Origin: Phascolarctos cinereus
Taxonomy: Eukaryota > Chordata > Mammalia > Diprotodontia > Phascolarctidae
Direction: 5' to 3'
Assembly: GCF_002099425.1 (NCBI RefSeq)
Contig: NW_018344001.1
Location: forward strand, 8,327,001-8,391,000
Length of the DNA: 64,000 nt
Each line of letters opens with the position of its first letter. The stretch's first letter is position 1. The position numbers and the translations under genes were made by a program. A model generated the notes under the pieces. It saw nothing but the letters and a program-made list of their open reading frames with translations, did no database searches and had not been told where the DNA came from. This document shows positions 54,928-64,000 of this stretch, piece after piece.

Positions 54928-55149
54928 GGTAACTAGATGGTATAGTGGATAGAATGCCAGGCCTGGAGTCAGGAGGATCTAAGTTCAAATCTGGCCTTAG
55001 ACACTTACTAGTAGTATAACCCTGGGCAAGTCACTTAACTCTGTTTACCTCAATTTCCTTATCTGTAAAATGAGTTGGAGAAAGAAATGATAAAACACTC
55101 CAGTATCTCTGCCAAGAAAACTCAAATGGGGTGACAGAAAATCTGGATG
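54928..55149 (+). mobile_element. Marsupial tRNA-SINE (Mar-1-like) inserted in L1
   Basis: GGTAACTAGATGGTATAGTG, AAGTTCAAATCTGGCCTTAG and CCAGTATCTCTGCCAAGAAA run in order. The duplication AATTTGCTTTCCAG (54,914-54,927) / AATTGCTTTTCAAG (55,150-55,163) has aged. Confidence 0.85.
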
Positions 55150-55437
55150 AATTGCTTTTCAAGAAACATGTTAAATTCTACTGTTCCACCAACACTACAT
55201 TAGTTAGGTCTATCATTCCACAACCTCTACAAAATGGACTATTACCATTGGTGGGGGGGTCATCACTGTCAATCTTCAGGGTGAAAAATTTTGATTTGCA
55301 TTTTTCTTAGAATTAGTTTTTTGGAACAATTTTTTTTCTTGTGGTTATGAGTACTTTGCAGTTCTTTTTTTGAGAACTCTTTGCTCATATTCTTAGACCA
55401 CTTATCTACTGGGGGATGGCTCATATATGCTATATGC

Positions 55438-55438
<1 letters not shown>

Positions 55439-55478
<40 letters not shown>
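55439..55478. repeat. (TG)n microsatellite
   Basis: About 19 TG units lie inside the L1. Confidence 0.95.
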
Positions 55479-55481
<3 letters not shown>

Positions 55482-55649
55482 ATCTTTTCTGTGTAGCCAT
55501 TATCAGAAAAAATCCGACTGAAAAAAATTTTTCTTACTTAACCACAGAGCTTCTCATGCTAGATGCATTGATTTTTGTCTGTGCCAGTGCTTTTCAAGTA
55601 AATTCCACTTCAATTCATATAATCAAAAAAGCCCTATTTTATCTTAGTC

Positions 55650-55965
55650 AGGTCTTACTAGCACCCTGAAGTATTTCTCCCTTTCTGATTGGAGGAGCAA
55701 AAACCCTCATCCAAGGGCTTGCCCTTTTAGAAGGCTCCAAATCCCCGTCCTCTCTTCATTTGCCACCAGCTGCTCAGCTCAGCGTGGTTGCCACTTCACT
55801 ATCATGATTCGCCTCAGGAATGAGACTCAGAGTAACACCATATTCCACGCTAAATGGATACAGGAATTTAATATGAAAGATCATGGTCTAAAAAATTTGA
55901 AAGAGAGTAGATCATAGATACGAGATGGATTCTTAACCAAACAATAAATACAGGCAATTAGAGAC
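55650..55965. other. Unclassified sequence
   Basis: I recognise nothing here. Confidence 0.35.
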
Positions 55966-55969
55966 GATA

Positions 55970-56115
55970 TCGTCAGATAAATGTTTATTAGATCCTACTT
56001 TGTGACAGGCACAGTGCTAAGTGCTGGGGATACAAAAAAGAAAAAGACACTCCTTGTCCTCAAGAAACTGATACTCTACTGAGGAAGATGTATACACATA
56101 GAGATAAATATGTCC
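55970..56115 (-). mobile_element. L2 3' terminus
   Basis: TAAATGTTTATTAGATCCTA, GTGACAGGCACAGTGCTAAG and CCTTGTCCTCAAGAAACTGA are the reversed L2 end. Confidence 0.8.
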
Positions 56116-56119
56116 TCCT

Positions 56120-56570
56120 CTCTAATGTATATGGGAACGGTCCTTTGAGTTGGAATTTGTTAGGTTCAGACAAAAAAAGAAAAAGAAATGCAAGGATGAA
56201 TGAACGAATGAAGAAATTAGTGAGCCATAGGTAGGAACATGAGAAGGAATCGGACCGGGGAATGGAGGTTGTGAAAGTGAACAGGACCTTGTGAGGGCTG
56301 GTGACTATTGTGGAGGCCTAGGCTGGGTGGTTAGGAGTCTTGGGGAGAGGGAGTCCCGTGATCCCTACTGCACCCGGTGGGGGAGGGGAAATGGTGAGGC
56401 TCTAGGTGTCTAGGGGTTTGTGGTGTGTGTAGACCTGGAGGGAAGAGGACCAGGAAAGCCTGGTGTCAGGGGCCGGGTCTCTCCCTGGAAGCTACCAACC
56501 CTTCTCAAAAGAGAACCGAGGAAAAGGCCAAAAGGAATCACTGACAAGGAAGACAGTTTGAAAATTATAT
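56120..56570. other. 3' flank of the SUPT5H-like retrocopy
   Basis: No repeat is recognised. I find no A-tail remnant (a T run on plus) and no target-site duplication that would mark the retrocopy edge. Confidence 0.4.
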
Positions 56571-56576
56571 GTTGAA

Positions 56577-56582
56577 TTTATT
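56577..56582 (-). terminator. AATAAA polyadenylation signal downstream of the SUPT5H-like frame
   Basis: On the minus strand AATAAA lies about 280 bases past the stop codon, within ATGTATAATAAATTCAAC. Whether it is copied from the parent mRNA or newly formed is unknown. Confidence 0.5.
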
Positions 56583-56863
56583 ATACATACTTAAAAAGAA
56601 AAACGAGTTTGGTTGAATCAAGAGATTCGGTTTCGTGTACAATTAGGACCTGTTCTGGGACGTAAATAAGGAAACCCCCGATGGATTTGGTGCTTAAGGT
56701 CAGACTAAAACCAAAGAAAATGAACCGCCAAAAGCCATCAAAGAAAGAAGCTATCTGGAGACGTGGTGGGGGAGGGGCGCGATGGGGAAAGGATTCCAGG
56801 AGTCCAGTGGAGGGACGGCGGGGTGGGGGTGGGCTCGTGGTGCCAGGCATCTTCCTCATCAGT

Positions 56864-59496
56864 CTATGTCCTGGAGGGTGAGTTGCAGTCGCTGGAGTCC
56901 CAAGCACCGGTGTGGGTTGGAGTGTAGCTGCTCTCGAATATGGGGGTCTGGGAGCCGAACAGGCAGGGAAAGGAGCCTGAGCCGTAGGTCGGCGACTGGG
57001 AGGCGTAGCTGGGGGTAGCGGCAGGGCTGGGAGTCAGGAGTCCCGGGCGTGTGGTGCCAAGGGGCACGAGTCTCTGAGGATGCACGGAAATTGTCTGGCA
57101 GGTGGCGTGGAGCTCCACGCGGGCAACGCCCTTCGTCACGTCCTTCACGAGCCCAATGTAGCCCTTGTAGGGCCCCTTGCAGATGCGCACAGACTGTCCG
57201 ACGAGGCCCTTGTCTCGGTGGCCGTAGCCGCGGCCCCTGTCGGAGCCCGGGCCCCGGTCTGGGTCCTGGTCCCGGTCCCAGCCCCGGCTCAGGCCCCCAC
57301 CAGCTGCACTCTCAGATGCTGGCCCCCTGTGCCCCCCCGGGCTAGGGCGCTTGGGACTGGCGAGGTGAGGGCTCCGGCCCGGATCCAGGCCCCTTACCAA
57401 AAGGTCTTTGCCCCAGGTAGACTGGGAAGCCCCGACGATTAGAAGCTGGCGGGACTTGCAGGCGAACAGGCCCCCATTATCCATGAGCTTCTTGGAGTGG
57501 AGAAAGGCGACTCCTCTGAAGAGGTGGAGGATCTTGGCCTCGAGTCCAGAGCGTGGGCCGTCAACCACCCTGACCGAATCCTTGACGCGGATGCTGTTCT
57601 GTTGGCCGTCTAGGGCCAAAGCCAGGTGGTTGTCCTTCTTGGCGGTGACTGCTTGGCGGCGCACGGTGATCACCTGGTCCTGCATGTTCAGGACCCGGAA
57701 AGTGTCCGCGTCCAGGCCGACGATGATGCCCACCATGCCGGGCTGCAGCTGCACCAGCTGGCCCCAGCTGTACTGGCCCGAAGCATCCACCGCGGCTGAC
57801 GTGTGTGGGCAGAGCTGCAGGTCTCTGGGAAGCACCTTGAGCTCTTCCCTGGTGAGGTCAGAGAAGAAGAGGACAGAGTTGTCCTCCGCTCTCAGGACGA
57901 AGCCGGTGGTGCCGAGGAAGCGACCCGAGATCACTTGCACGTGGTCTCCCGCGGCAAAGTCCTTCTGCAGCTCCCAGGCGGACAGCTCCAGCACGCCGGT
58001 GAGCTGCTCGTGCTTGGGCATCAGGGTGACCTTGGGGCCGTGTACGCTGACCACCCGGCCCCGCAGGTTGATGAGCTCACCCTCCCTCACTTGCACGTTG
58101 TCTCCAGGCTTGAAGCTGTGCTCGGCGTCTGGACCGTCCTCGATGCGCACCTGGAGCTCCTGCAGGGCGTCGGGCCCCTCCTCAAACTTCTGCAGCTCGG
58201 AGAGCTTGGGCTTCACCCCCTCTCTGATGAGGGACGAGAGGGCGAAGGTCTTGAAGAGGAAGCCTCTGTGGCTGTAGCGGTTCCCCTTGAAGATGAAAAA
58301 GTCTCCATCTGCACCAACCTTTCCTCCGAGGGATCGAATCTTCTGAACATCAAAGAGCTTCTGTGGGGGTCTGCTGACCCTCTTCCTCTTGGCGAAGCCG
58401 TCTTTCTGGCCGCTGGGGGGCTGTGACGAGGCTGTAGTCGATGCGAGGAATCATCTTGAGGGAGACCGTCGTTCGGCCAGGCTCCGCGAAAGTCACCTGA
58501 GCGATGTCATCCTTGTAGAGGCCCGCCCTGACGCGCACCCAGCTCTTGGGCCGCAGGCGGGGGCCCTCCTTGGCCAGCACCTTCAGCACGTCCGTCATCT
58601 CCTCCACGGGCACCAGCTGCTGGCTCTGGCAGCCCTGGCGCAGGCTGGCCACGCCTTCGATGGCTTCCACCACGTAGCTGAACTTGTAGGCCTCCACGTA
58701 GATGTAGCCCTTGAGGTATTCCGGAGCCACCACTGACTTGATCTGCAGCGGGCTGTCTGTGACCTGGGACACCAAAAACTTCCTCATGAGGATCAAGGCG
58801 GTGGCTCTTTCCTCCCCGAGCTTGCACTTGACCATCCACAGTTTGGGATCCCGGATTCCAGGGAGCAGCAACTGCTGGCCAATGTCCCCTGGGAACTGCT
58901 CGGAGCCTCTGCGCCGGGCTCCCCGGAAGGATTTAGTGGCGTATTTCTCCATGTAATAGCGGGCCAGCTCCTCCTCTCCCTGATCCCTCCAGGCTTTCTG
59001 GAGGCGCCGGGCCCGGGAGCAGTCGTCCTGTTCGTCGCCATAACGGCCGCTGGGGCCATGGAGCCCCCTCTTTCTCCAGAAAGTCCTCTGCTCCTTCTTC
59101 CCACTCTTCTTCCTCCTCTTCGTACTCATCGTCTACCTCAGCCTCATCTAAGATGAAGCCCTGGTGTTTTGGCTTCTTTCTTGGACGGTCCTCATTCTCT
59201 TCCTCCTCCTCTTCTTTCTCCTCTTCTTTCTCCTCCTCCTTTTCGTTCTCTTTTTCCTTCTCCACTTCCTCCTGGTCTCCGTCTTCCTCAGACTCCTCCT
59301 CACCTGATTGCGACACCGACTGGGACCCTGACCCTGACCCGGAGTCCGAGTCCGAGTCCGACAGCTTCGGCTGCTTTGACTCCCTGGCTGCTGCTGCTGT
59401 CCACACTTCCAGGTCCTGGGCCTCGTCCTCGGGGCTATTTTCGCTGTCGCGAGTGGCACGCTGAGACATCTTCAGGCGAGACTGTCTTCCACTCAT
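56864..59496 (-). pseudogene. SUPT5H: SUPT5H (SPT5) retrocopy, divergent, largely open
   Basis: SPT5 pairs with SPT4 as DSIF, which binds RNA polymerase II, controls promoter-proximal pausing and supports elongation. This copy is intronless, whereas SUPT5H has many introns, so it is a retrocopy. From an ATG at 59,496 (or a second at 59,469) it encodes a Ser/Asp/Glu-rich acidic N-terminus and the SPT5 signature [14 protein letters not shown] (~59,120-59,160). After a frame change near the C5 run at 59,064-59,068 come [20 protein letters not shown], the NGN domain (~58,583-58,841, with [19 protein letters not shown]) and KOW1 (~58,437-58,550). After a second frame change at the G6 run 58,415-58,420 follow [19 protein letters not shown]2 and KOW3 ([39 protein letters not shown]), KOW4 ([20 protein letters not shown]) and KOW5 ([20 protein letters not shown]). 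A TAG at 56,864-56,866 follows the first C-terminal repeat region, which keeps only one clear GSQTP. The second C-terminal repeat, KOW6 and KOW7 are absent. By eye identity to human SPT5 is about 55-65%. No stop other than the final one interrupts the three long frames. It is either an old functional retrogene with two recent or artefactual frame changes, or a slowly decaying pseudogene. Confidence 0.85.
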
Positions 59497-59585
59497 CTCC
59501 AGCCCGTGGGAGCTGCTGCTGTTGGGGCTGTTACCAGCTAGAGTCACTGGGGCTGAATGACCTACCCAGGTCCTTCAGTCCCTGC

Positions 59586-59594
59586 CTTAAATAC
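59586..59594 (-). promoter_or_regulatory. TATA-like box upstream of the SUPT5H-like retrocopy
   Basis: On the minus strand GTATTTAAGG lies about 90 bases upstream of the first ATG, at a distance where a TATA box would give a short leader. It is a single weak motif. Confidence 0.35.
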
Positions 59595-59784
59595 TCCCTT
59601 GAGTCATCAGTGAACCCACTGAATTCACACCTTCAACAGGAGTGATGGGGGAGGGGTGGGCAGGGCAGGGCTGCATTATTCTGGTCCTTTGATCTCTTCC
59701 AATTAATTGGAGGAGAGGGAGGGAAGGTGGGGCACGAGGTCTCTACTGTAAAGGGCATCAAAAGTCCCTCTAAGAGGGAAATGA

Positions 59785-59940
59785 TTTCCATGACTGCACA
59801 GGTATCACCTATATGGAATTGCTTGCCTTCTCAATGAGGGGGGCGGGGGAGAATTAGGAATTCAAAATTTCTTTCAAAAAGTTAAAATTGTTTTGTTTTT
59901 TAAATGTCGGGGGAAAAAAATAAAGTATTAACAAAAACAC
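59785..59940 (+). mobile_element. L1 3' terminus fragment
   Basis: GAATTGCTTGCCTTCTCAAT, AATTCAAAATTTCTTTCAAA and a final AAAAAAATAAAGTATTAAC match the L1 3' end seen at 62,831-63,325. Confidence 0.75.
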
Positions 59941-59942
59941 AA

Positions 59943-60225
59943 ATCGCTGCCCTCAAGGAGCTTGCATTCCAATGGAAGAGACATCGTGGCAACAATCAGG
60001 AAAGAATCAACAGAAAGAGAAGGGAGAAGTAGGACATGATCTCAGAGGGAAGGCCCTGGCTGTATAGGAAATGCTGTATAGGAAAACAGTTCTTTTTCTT
60101 TCAATGGCTATATAAATGTCAATCAATCCAGCATTTATTCAGCACCTGCTCTGTGTCAGGCACCGTGCTAAGCCATGGGAAAAGGGACCAAAAGGAAACA
60201 ATCCTTATCCTTCTTGAAAATAATT
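59943..60225 (-). mobile_element. L2 3'-end fragments
   Basis: CTGCCCTCAAGGAGCTTGCA begins the first piece. A second starts at 60,118 with AATCAATCCAGCATTTATTC and GTCAGGCACCGTGCTAAG. Confidence 0.75.
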
Positions 60226-60379
60226 TTTGTGGATGTCTTCTGTCTTTCATATCAATATGTGTTTTCTTTTTCAGTCCCATTTCAAAGATGCTCGGAAGTC
60301 TTTTAGCTTTAATACCTCCTACATTTTGTTCACTTTTGTTCAATTTCATATTTTCCCTTTTCTTTGTCTTTATGTTAAA

Positions 60380-60650
60380 TTTATACAAAACCTGTGCAGG
60401 GATATTGAAGTCTCCATCACTGCTGTTTTTCTATGTCTTTTTTTTAAGCTCAATTGTTATTTAATTGATGACTTCAGACATTAAGCTATTTGGAGCATAT
60501 AAGCTTATTAGAGACATTGATTGGTTTGTTATTTATGACTTCCTTCAACATAACGTAGTTTCTTTGTTCACCAATTTTTTTAATGTTTGTGTTTGCTTTA
60601 TCAGGTGGCTTGATTACAATTTCTCCTCTTTTGAATTATGCAGTGGCTAG
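60380..60650 (-). mobile_element. L1 ORF2 internal fragment (antisense), possibly from 60,225
   Basis: GGGATATTGAAGTCTCCATC, TATTTGGAGCATATAAGCTT and ACGTAGTTTCTTTGTTCACC follow the order of antisense L1 ORF2. Confidence 0.55.
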
Positions 60651-60835
60651 AAAGGACATTAGAGGTGGATGAATCAAATCCCTTCATTGTATATATGAAG
60701 AAATTGAGTCATGGAGAGGGTAGGTGAACTTGCTGAGGGTAACACAACTAGTAAGTGTCTGAGGGAGGATTTGAAATCAGTTCTTCCCGACTCCAAGAGT
60801 TCTGCTGTTTCCAACATGCCACCTTGTTAATTGAG
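60650..60835 (-). mobile_element. MIR SINE
   Basis: ATATATGAAGAAATTGAGTC, ACTAGTAAGTGTCTGAGGGA and GATTTGAAATCAGTTCTTCC are reversed MIR. Confidence 0.75.
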
Positions 60836-60839
60836 TATG

Positions 60840-61190
60840 TCTAATAGTATTTGGTCATATGTGTTGAGTTCAGAAGGAAAATGTATGATTTTTGAATTTG
60901 TTATAATAGGGATACTATTTGAACATATGGCAACTGATGAGATCTCGGATATCAGGTAAAAGGAAAAGAAGGGACCTTGAACAGAGCCTCAGGCAGAGAA
61001 AGGCTAGCTAGAGTAACAAAACAAATAAGAGAAAACCTAGGAAATTGGAGTCATAGGAGACAATGAAAGAAAGAGTGTTCAGAAGGGAAGAGGTTATAAA
61101 AGTTACCAAAAGCTGCAAAGAGGTCATGGAGGTGTGATATTTATTTTATATGATGTATGATATATATATGTAGACACATATATTTTATGT
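60840..61190. other. Unclassified sequence
   Basis: I recognise nothing apart from a short TATA run near 61,160. Confidence 0.35.
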
Positions 61191-61194
61191 ACTT

Positions 61195-61325
61195 ATCGTA
61201 GTTCCCATTAGAACATAAGCTCATCGTGAATAGAGTGTTTCATTCTTTTTATGTGTATCCCCACTGCCTATGGGAATGCTCATTGTATAGTAAGTGCTTA
61301 ATAATTACTACTTAATTGATTGAAT
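61195..61325 (+). mobile_element. L2 3' terminus
   Basis: CATTAGAACATAAGCTCATC and TAGTAAGTGCTTAATAATTA match the L2 end. Confidence 0.7.
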
Positions 61326-61489
61326 GATTGAGCAGTTAAGAGATCTTTGGAATCCTCAGAGAGTAGCTGCTCTTTATTGCACTCCAGGTACTTCTGCCAC
61401 TGCCCTGCTCCTTGACTAGGCTCCGAGAAAGCAATTGCCCCATTTGCTGCAGACATGTGGAAGACACATTTCATATTTATGAATAAGTA

Positions 61490-61655
61490 TGGTGCAATTG
61501 AAAAGAATCCTGGATTTAGAGGTGGAAGAACTAGATTCATAACCCCCTTTCCATGACTTTTTACTTGCTTAACATTTAACCTCTTAGTCTCAGTTTCCTC
61601 ATTTGTAAAATAAGAAGGTTCTTTTCAGCTCTAAAGTTTTGATACAATGCTCTTT
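61490..61655 (+). mobile_element. MIR SINE, degraded
   Basis: AATTGAAAAGAATCCTGGAT, CAGTTTCCTCATTTGTAAAA and TTCTTTTCAGCTCTAAAGTT are plus-strand MIR. Confidence 0.65.
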
Positions 61656-62230
61656 ATTCCATTTCTGCTCATAATCAACCTCCTGTTATGACTAAAGACA
61701 GGGCTGGCCCTTGAGTCAATTAAAAGATTTTTGAAATGTGCAGAATTGTAGTTGTTGTAGGAATGCTTGAGGAGGACATCATTAGGTTGCAAGGCCAGGC
61801 AGTAAAGGCGACAATACTGCCACCAATTTAGAGAGAGCCAAGAAGGGTGATTTGCATCCTGCCAGTCCATTACTGCAAGCTGTCTGTCTAAAATACTAAA
61901 AATCAGTGGAGGAGCTGTTGAATAAACATTTAGACTATCATAAATATGTGTTCTGTGTTGTCTTGCTCTCTCTCTTTCCACCCTACCCCCACCCACTCAC
62001 ACAATAAATGATCCCATATGATATGCACATTGCAAACAGTCTTCGCAGGTTTTGTTTTCCTGATTCTCCAAGAACAATCATTTGCATTTTCTTAGAAGAT
62101 GTTACTGCAAAATGTGCAAATGGGGTATTGATTTGCACAGTGCCATGCCAGGGTTACAAAAGGGAAAGGAAGGGAACTTCCTTCCGTGCCGTTTGCTTTT
62201 AAGGTGTAAAGGTTTGGGCTTAATGGTAAA
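61655..62230. other. Repeat-free stretch with octamer-like motifs
   Basis: No repeat is recognised over about 570 bp. It holds GATTTGCATCC (~61,850), CATTTGCATTT (~62,080) and GATTTGCACAG (~62,130), all close to the POU octamer ATTTGCAT. Regulatory function is inference. Confidence 0.35.
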
Positions 62231-62239
62231 TGCATGAGC

Positions 62240-62405
62240 TACAGTCTGTGAGGAAGAAGGATCATCGCATCTAAAGTCTGAGGATCTGGTCACTCTGTGC
62301 CACTAACTTCTAAGGTGGCCTTGGCAAGTTTCTGGGACTCAGTTTCCCCATTTGAAAAATGAGTATTCAAATATCCCTTCTACTTCTCAAATTCCATCAT
62401 TCAAA
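62240..62405 (+). mobile_element. MIR SINE, degraded
   Basis: GGTGGCCTTGGCAAGTTTCT and CTCAGTTTCCCCATTTGAAA mark the core. Confidence 0.65.
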
Positions 62406-62489
62406 TGTGTATGCAATTCCTGAAAAATCAATAAAAATTATTTTAATTCAGTAATCCAGGTGCTCCCAAGTAACAGTTTATAAACACAG

Positions 62490-62690
62490 TGAAGCAAGTG
62501 GTTCAGTGATTAGAACAGATCTCCAAATTAGGGAGACCTGGCTTCAAATTCTGCCTTTGGCACTTACTTTGACACTTGCCTGAGGGTGGGGAAGTCCTTT
62601 ACCTTCTCAGTGCCTCAGGCACCTCTCTAAGACTGTGCATTTCAGGGAAGTTGCTATCCTACATGGGTAGAATATATTGCTTCCTCTAGT
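62490..62690 (+). mobile_element. Marsupial tRNA-SINE/MIR, degraded
   Basis: AAGTGGTTCAGTGATTAGAA, GACCTGGCTTCAAATTCTGC and CCTTTACCTTCTCAGTGCCT are in plus order. Confidence 0.65.
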
Positions 62691-62699
62691 AGTGAAATC

Positions 62700-62830
62700 T
62701 CAGGCCTAGTCAGTGCTTGGCATGTGGCAGGTGCTTAAAGACACTTGTTGATTTGTTTTTTGTGAGGCAATTGGGGTTAAGTGACTTGCCCGGGGTCACA
62801 CAGCTAATGAGTTGCCACCTAGCTGCCCCC
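62700..62830 (-). mobile_element. Internally deleted SINE on an L2 tail
   Basis: An L2 end (GTGCTTGGCATGTGGCAGGT) is followed by TGAGGCAATTGGGGTTAAGT and ACACAGCTAATGAGTTGCCA. The middle of the SINE is missing. Confidence 0.65.
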
Positions 62831-63325
62831 TAGATTGTTGAATTTTGATGAAATACTAATGTGCTATAAGAAATGATGAGCAGGATGTTTTCAGAAAAAC
62901 TTGGGAAGACTTATATGAACTGATGCAAACTGAAGCGAGCAGAACCAAGAGAACATTGTATACAGTAACAGCAACATTACACGAGGATCAACTATGAATG
63001 ATTTAGCTGTTCTCAGCAATGATCCAACACAATTCTGCAGGACTTATGATAAAAAATGCTATCCACCTCCAGAGAAAGAGCTGATAAAGTTTGAATGCAG
63101 ATAGAAGCATACTTTTTCTTTATTTTTCTAGTGTTTTTTTTCACAACGTGATTAACATGGAAATGTTTTGCATGATTACATATGTATAACCTATAGCAAA
63201 TTGCTTGTCTTCTCAAACGAGAGGTGGAGAGGAGGGATAGAGGAAAAGAAATTGGAACTCAAAAATTTTAAAAATGTTAAAAATTCTTTTTACATGTAAT
63301 TGGGGGAAAATGAAATATTAAAATT
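62831..63325 (+). mobile_element. L1 3' end (ORF2 end plus 3' UTR), 5' truncated
   Basis: GTGCTATAAGAAATGATGAG, GAACTGATGCAAACTGAAGC, CCACCTCCAGAGAAAGAGCT and TTTTTACATGTAATTGGGGG run to a degraded A-rich tail. It is the sense version of the antisense copies at 600-1,670. Confidence 0.85.
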
Positions 63326-63329
63326 TGTA

Positions 63330-63690
63330 AAAATGTTTGTTGACTTTACTGTCCTGATGTTGAAGAAGTGCAGGTGATATCTCTTTCTATGTCCCCTTCT
63401 CTTTGAGTGGTATTCCTGGAGCCCATATGCAATAAAATGTGAGAGAACATATAAATGAGAAGTACAAAGAGGTTTAATTCTACTTGGGATCTAGAGAAAG
63501 GCTTATGCATGTATAAAGCCTTGTGCACCAGGAAGCTGGCCCTGAATAGATTTGGTAAATTGGTGACAGAACCTTTAGAGTGAAGAACAAACATGTCTTG
63601 AATATGTCTCCTCCTCTGTTCTGACCCTGCAATCAGTCTGATGCAGGCTTACATGTCTGAGACGGTGGCTGCTGGTGGGTGTGCCTGCCT
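63330..63690. other. Unclassified sequence
   Basis: I recognise nothing here. Confidence 0.35.
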
Positions 63691-64000
63691 CAACCTGCCT
63701 CAAGTCTCTCCCAACTCCATTTCACCCTCCATTCAGTCACTGACCAGATTTTCTTAAGGCTCAGCTCTAACCATGTCTCACCTCCACTCAGTAAACTCCA
63801 CTTGTTCCCTCTCATCTCCAGGATCAAAACCAAACTCTTCTGGTGCTCAAAGGCCTTCATAGCCTAGTCCCCTTCAACCTTTCCACTCTTCTGATGCCTT
63901 ATTCCCTCTGATCCAGTGACATTGGCCTCCTGGTGGTTCTACAGACAAGACACTCCATCTTTTGGAGTTTTCTCTGACCCTCTCGCCTGCCTGAAACTCT
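63690..64000 (+). mobile_element. L2 LINE ORF2 3' region, running off the window
   Basis: GACCAGATTTTCTTAAGGCT, CACTCAGTAAACTCCACTTG, AAAGGCCTTCATAGCCTAGT and GATCCAGTGACATTGGCCTC keep L2 order to the window edge. Confidence 0.8.

Larger units (their letters stand above)
54715..55650 (-). mobile_element. Old L1 fragment split by a SINE
   Basis: TTAGCCATTCCCCAGTTGAT and CCAATTTGCTTTCCAG are left of the SINE. CTACTGTTCCACCAACACTA, TTGATTTGCATTTTTCTTAG and TGCATTGATTTTTGTCTGTG are right of it. A TG microsatellite lies inside. Confidence 0.75.

Noticed and set aside
11160-56500. Possible exons of the neighbouring gene expected upstream of CACHD1 (UBE2U or ROR1 in human)
   Set aside because: I saw no ubiquitin-conjugating or kinase motif in any frame. 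A tBLASTn search would be needed to exclude short exons.
56581-56907. A 108-codon minus-strand frame past the SPT5 stop
   Set aside because: It overlaps the end of the SPT5 frame and its 3' untranslated region and resembles no SPT5 domain.
57049-59645. Plus-strand frames of 98-289 codons over the SPT5 copy
   Set aside because: They are antisense shadows of the GC-rich minus-strand frames with no homology.
1-64000. CRISPR array, operon, bacterial-type promoter or riboswitch
   Set aside because: The repeat content and spliced gene are mammalian. No evenly spaced direct-repeat array or prokaryotic gene organisation exists.
1-64000. Stand-alone tRNA, rRNA or snRNA genes
   Set aside because: tRNA-like box B strings occur only within SINE heads. 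No complete cloverleaf outside them was noticed.

Overview
This window looks like a piece of a marsupial nuclear genome. It has one spliced-gene promoter, one intronless retrocopy, and mammalian repeats almost everywhere else. The marsupial call rests on repeat content: many tRNA-derived SINEs of the marsupial type (box B-like GTTCAAAT region, CORE region, and a 3' tail resembling the RTE/BovB LINE end), MIR/Ther-1, abundant L2 and L3/CR1, an RTE (BovB-type) LINE, and L1 copies whose 3' ends differ from those of placental L1. The species cannot be resolved from sequence alone. Repeat edges are judged by eye and are mostly good to about 10-20 bases.

Region 1 (1-11,160) is the 5' end of CACHD1 on the minus strand. 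Exon 1 (9,997-10,305, 103 codons, ending at a GT donor) encodes the signal peptide and the start of the ectodomain. It lies in a CpG island of about 1.2 kb. Positions 1-9,996 are intron 1. They hold stacked L1 3' ends, L2 and MIR copies, a 1.1-kb CA-rich satellite that grew inside an L2, and a repeat-poor stretch (about 6.7-9.3 kb) that may be regulatory.

Region 2 (11.2-56 kb) is intergenic DNA upstream of CACHD1. I could recognise no protein-coding exon in it. It is a mosaic of L2, L3/CR1, MIR and marsupial SINEs, with an RTE copy, several L1 copies, a Tigger1-like DNA transposon, hAT-like and mariner-like miniature elements, and one solo LTR. Many insertions are nested, and several have readable target-site duplications, so relative ages can be read. 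A 278-bp inverted duplication (24,869-25,146 and 27,660-27,937) stands out from the ordinary repeats.

Region 3 (56.5-59.6 kb) is the most interesting: an intronless, divergent copy of SUPT5H (SPT5, the large DSIF subunit) on the minus strand. About 2.6 kb stays open, through the acidic N-terminus, the NGN domain and KOW1-KOW5, with only two frame changes, both at homopolymer runs. It stops just after the first C-terminal repeat region, has an AATAAA downstream and a TATA-like box upstream. Region 4 (59.6-64 kb) returns to L1, L2 and MIR, with one repeat-poor stretch at 61.7-62.2 kb.

The two genes have no evident functional link.
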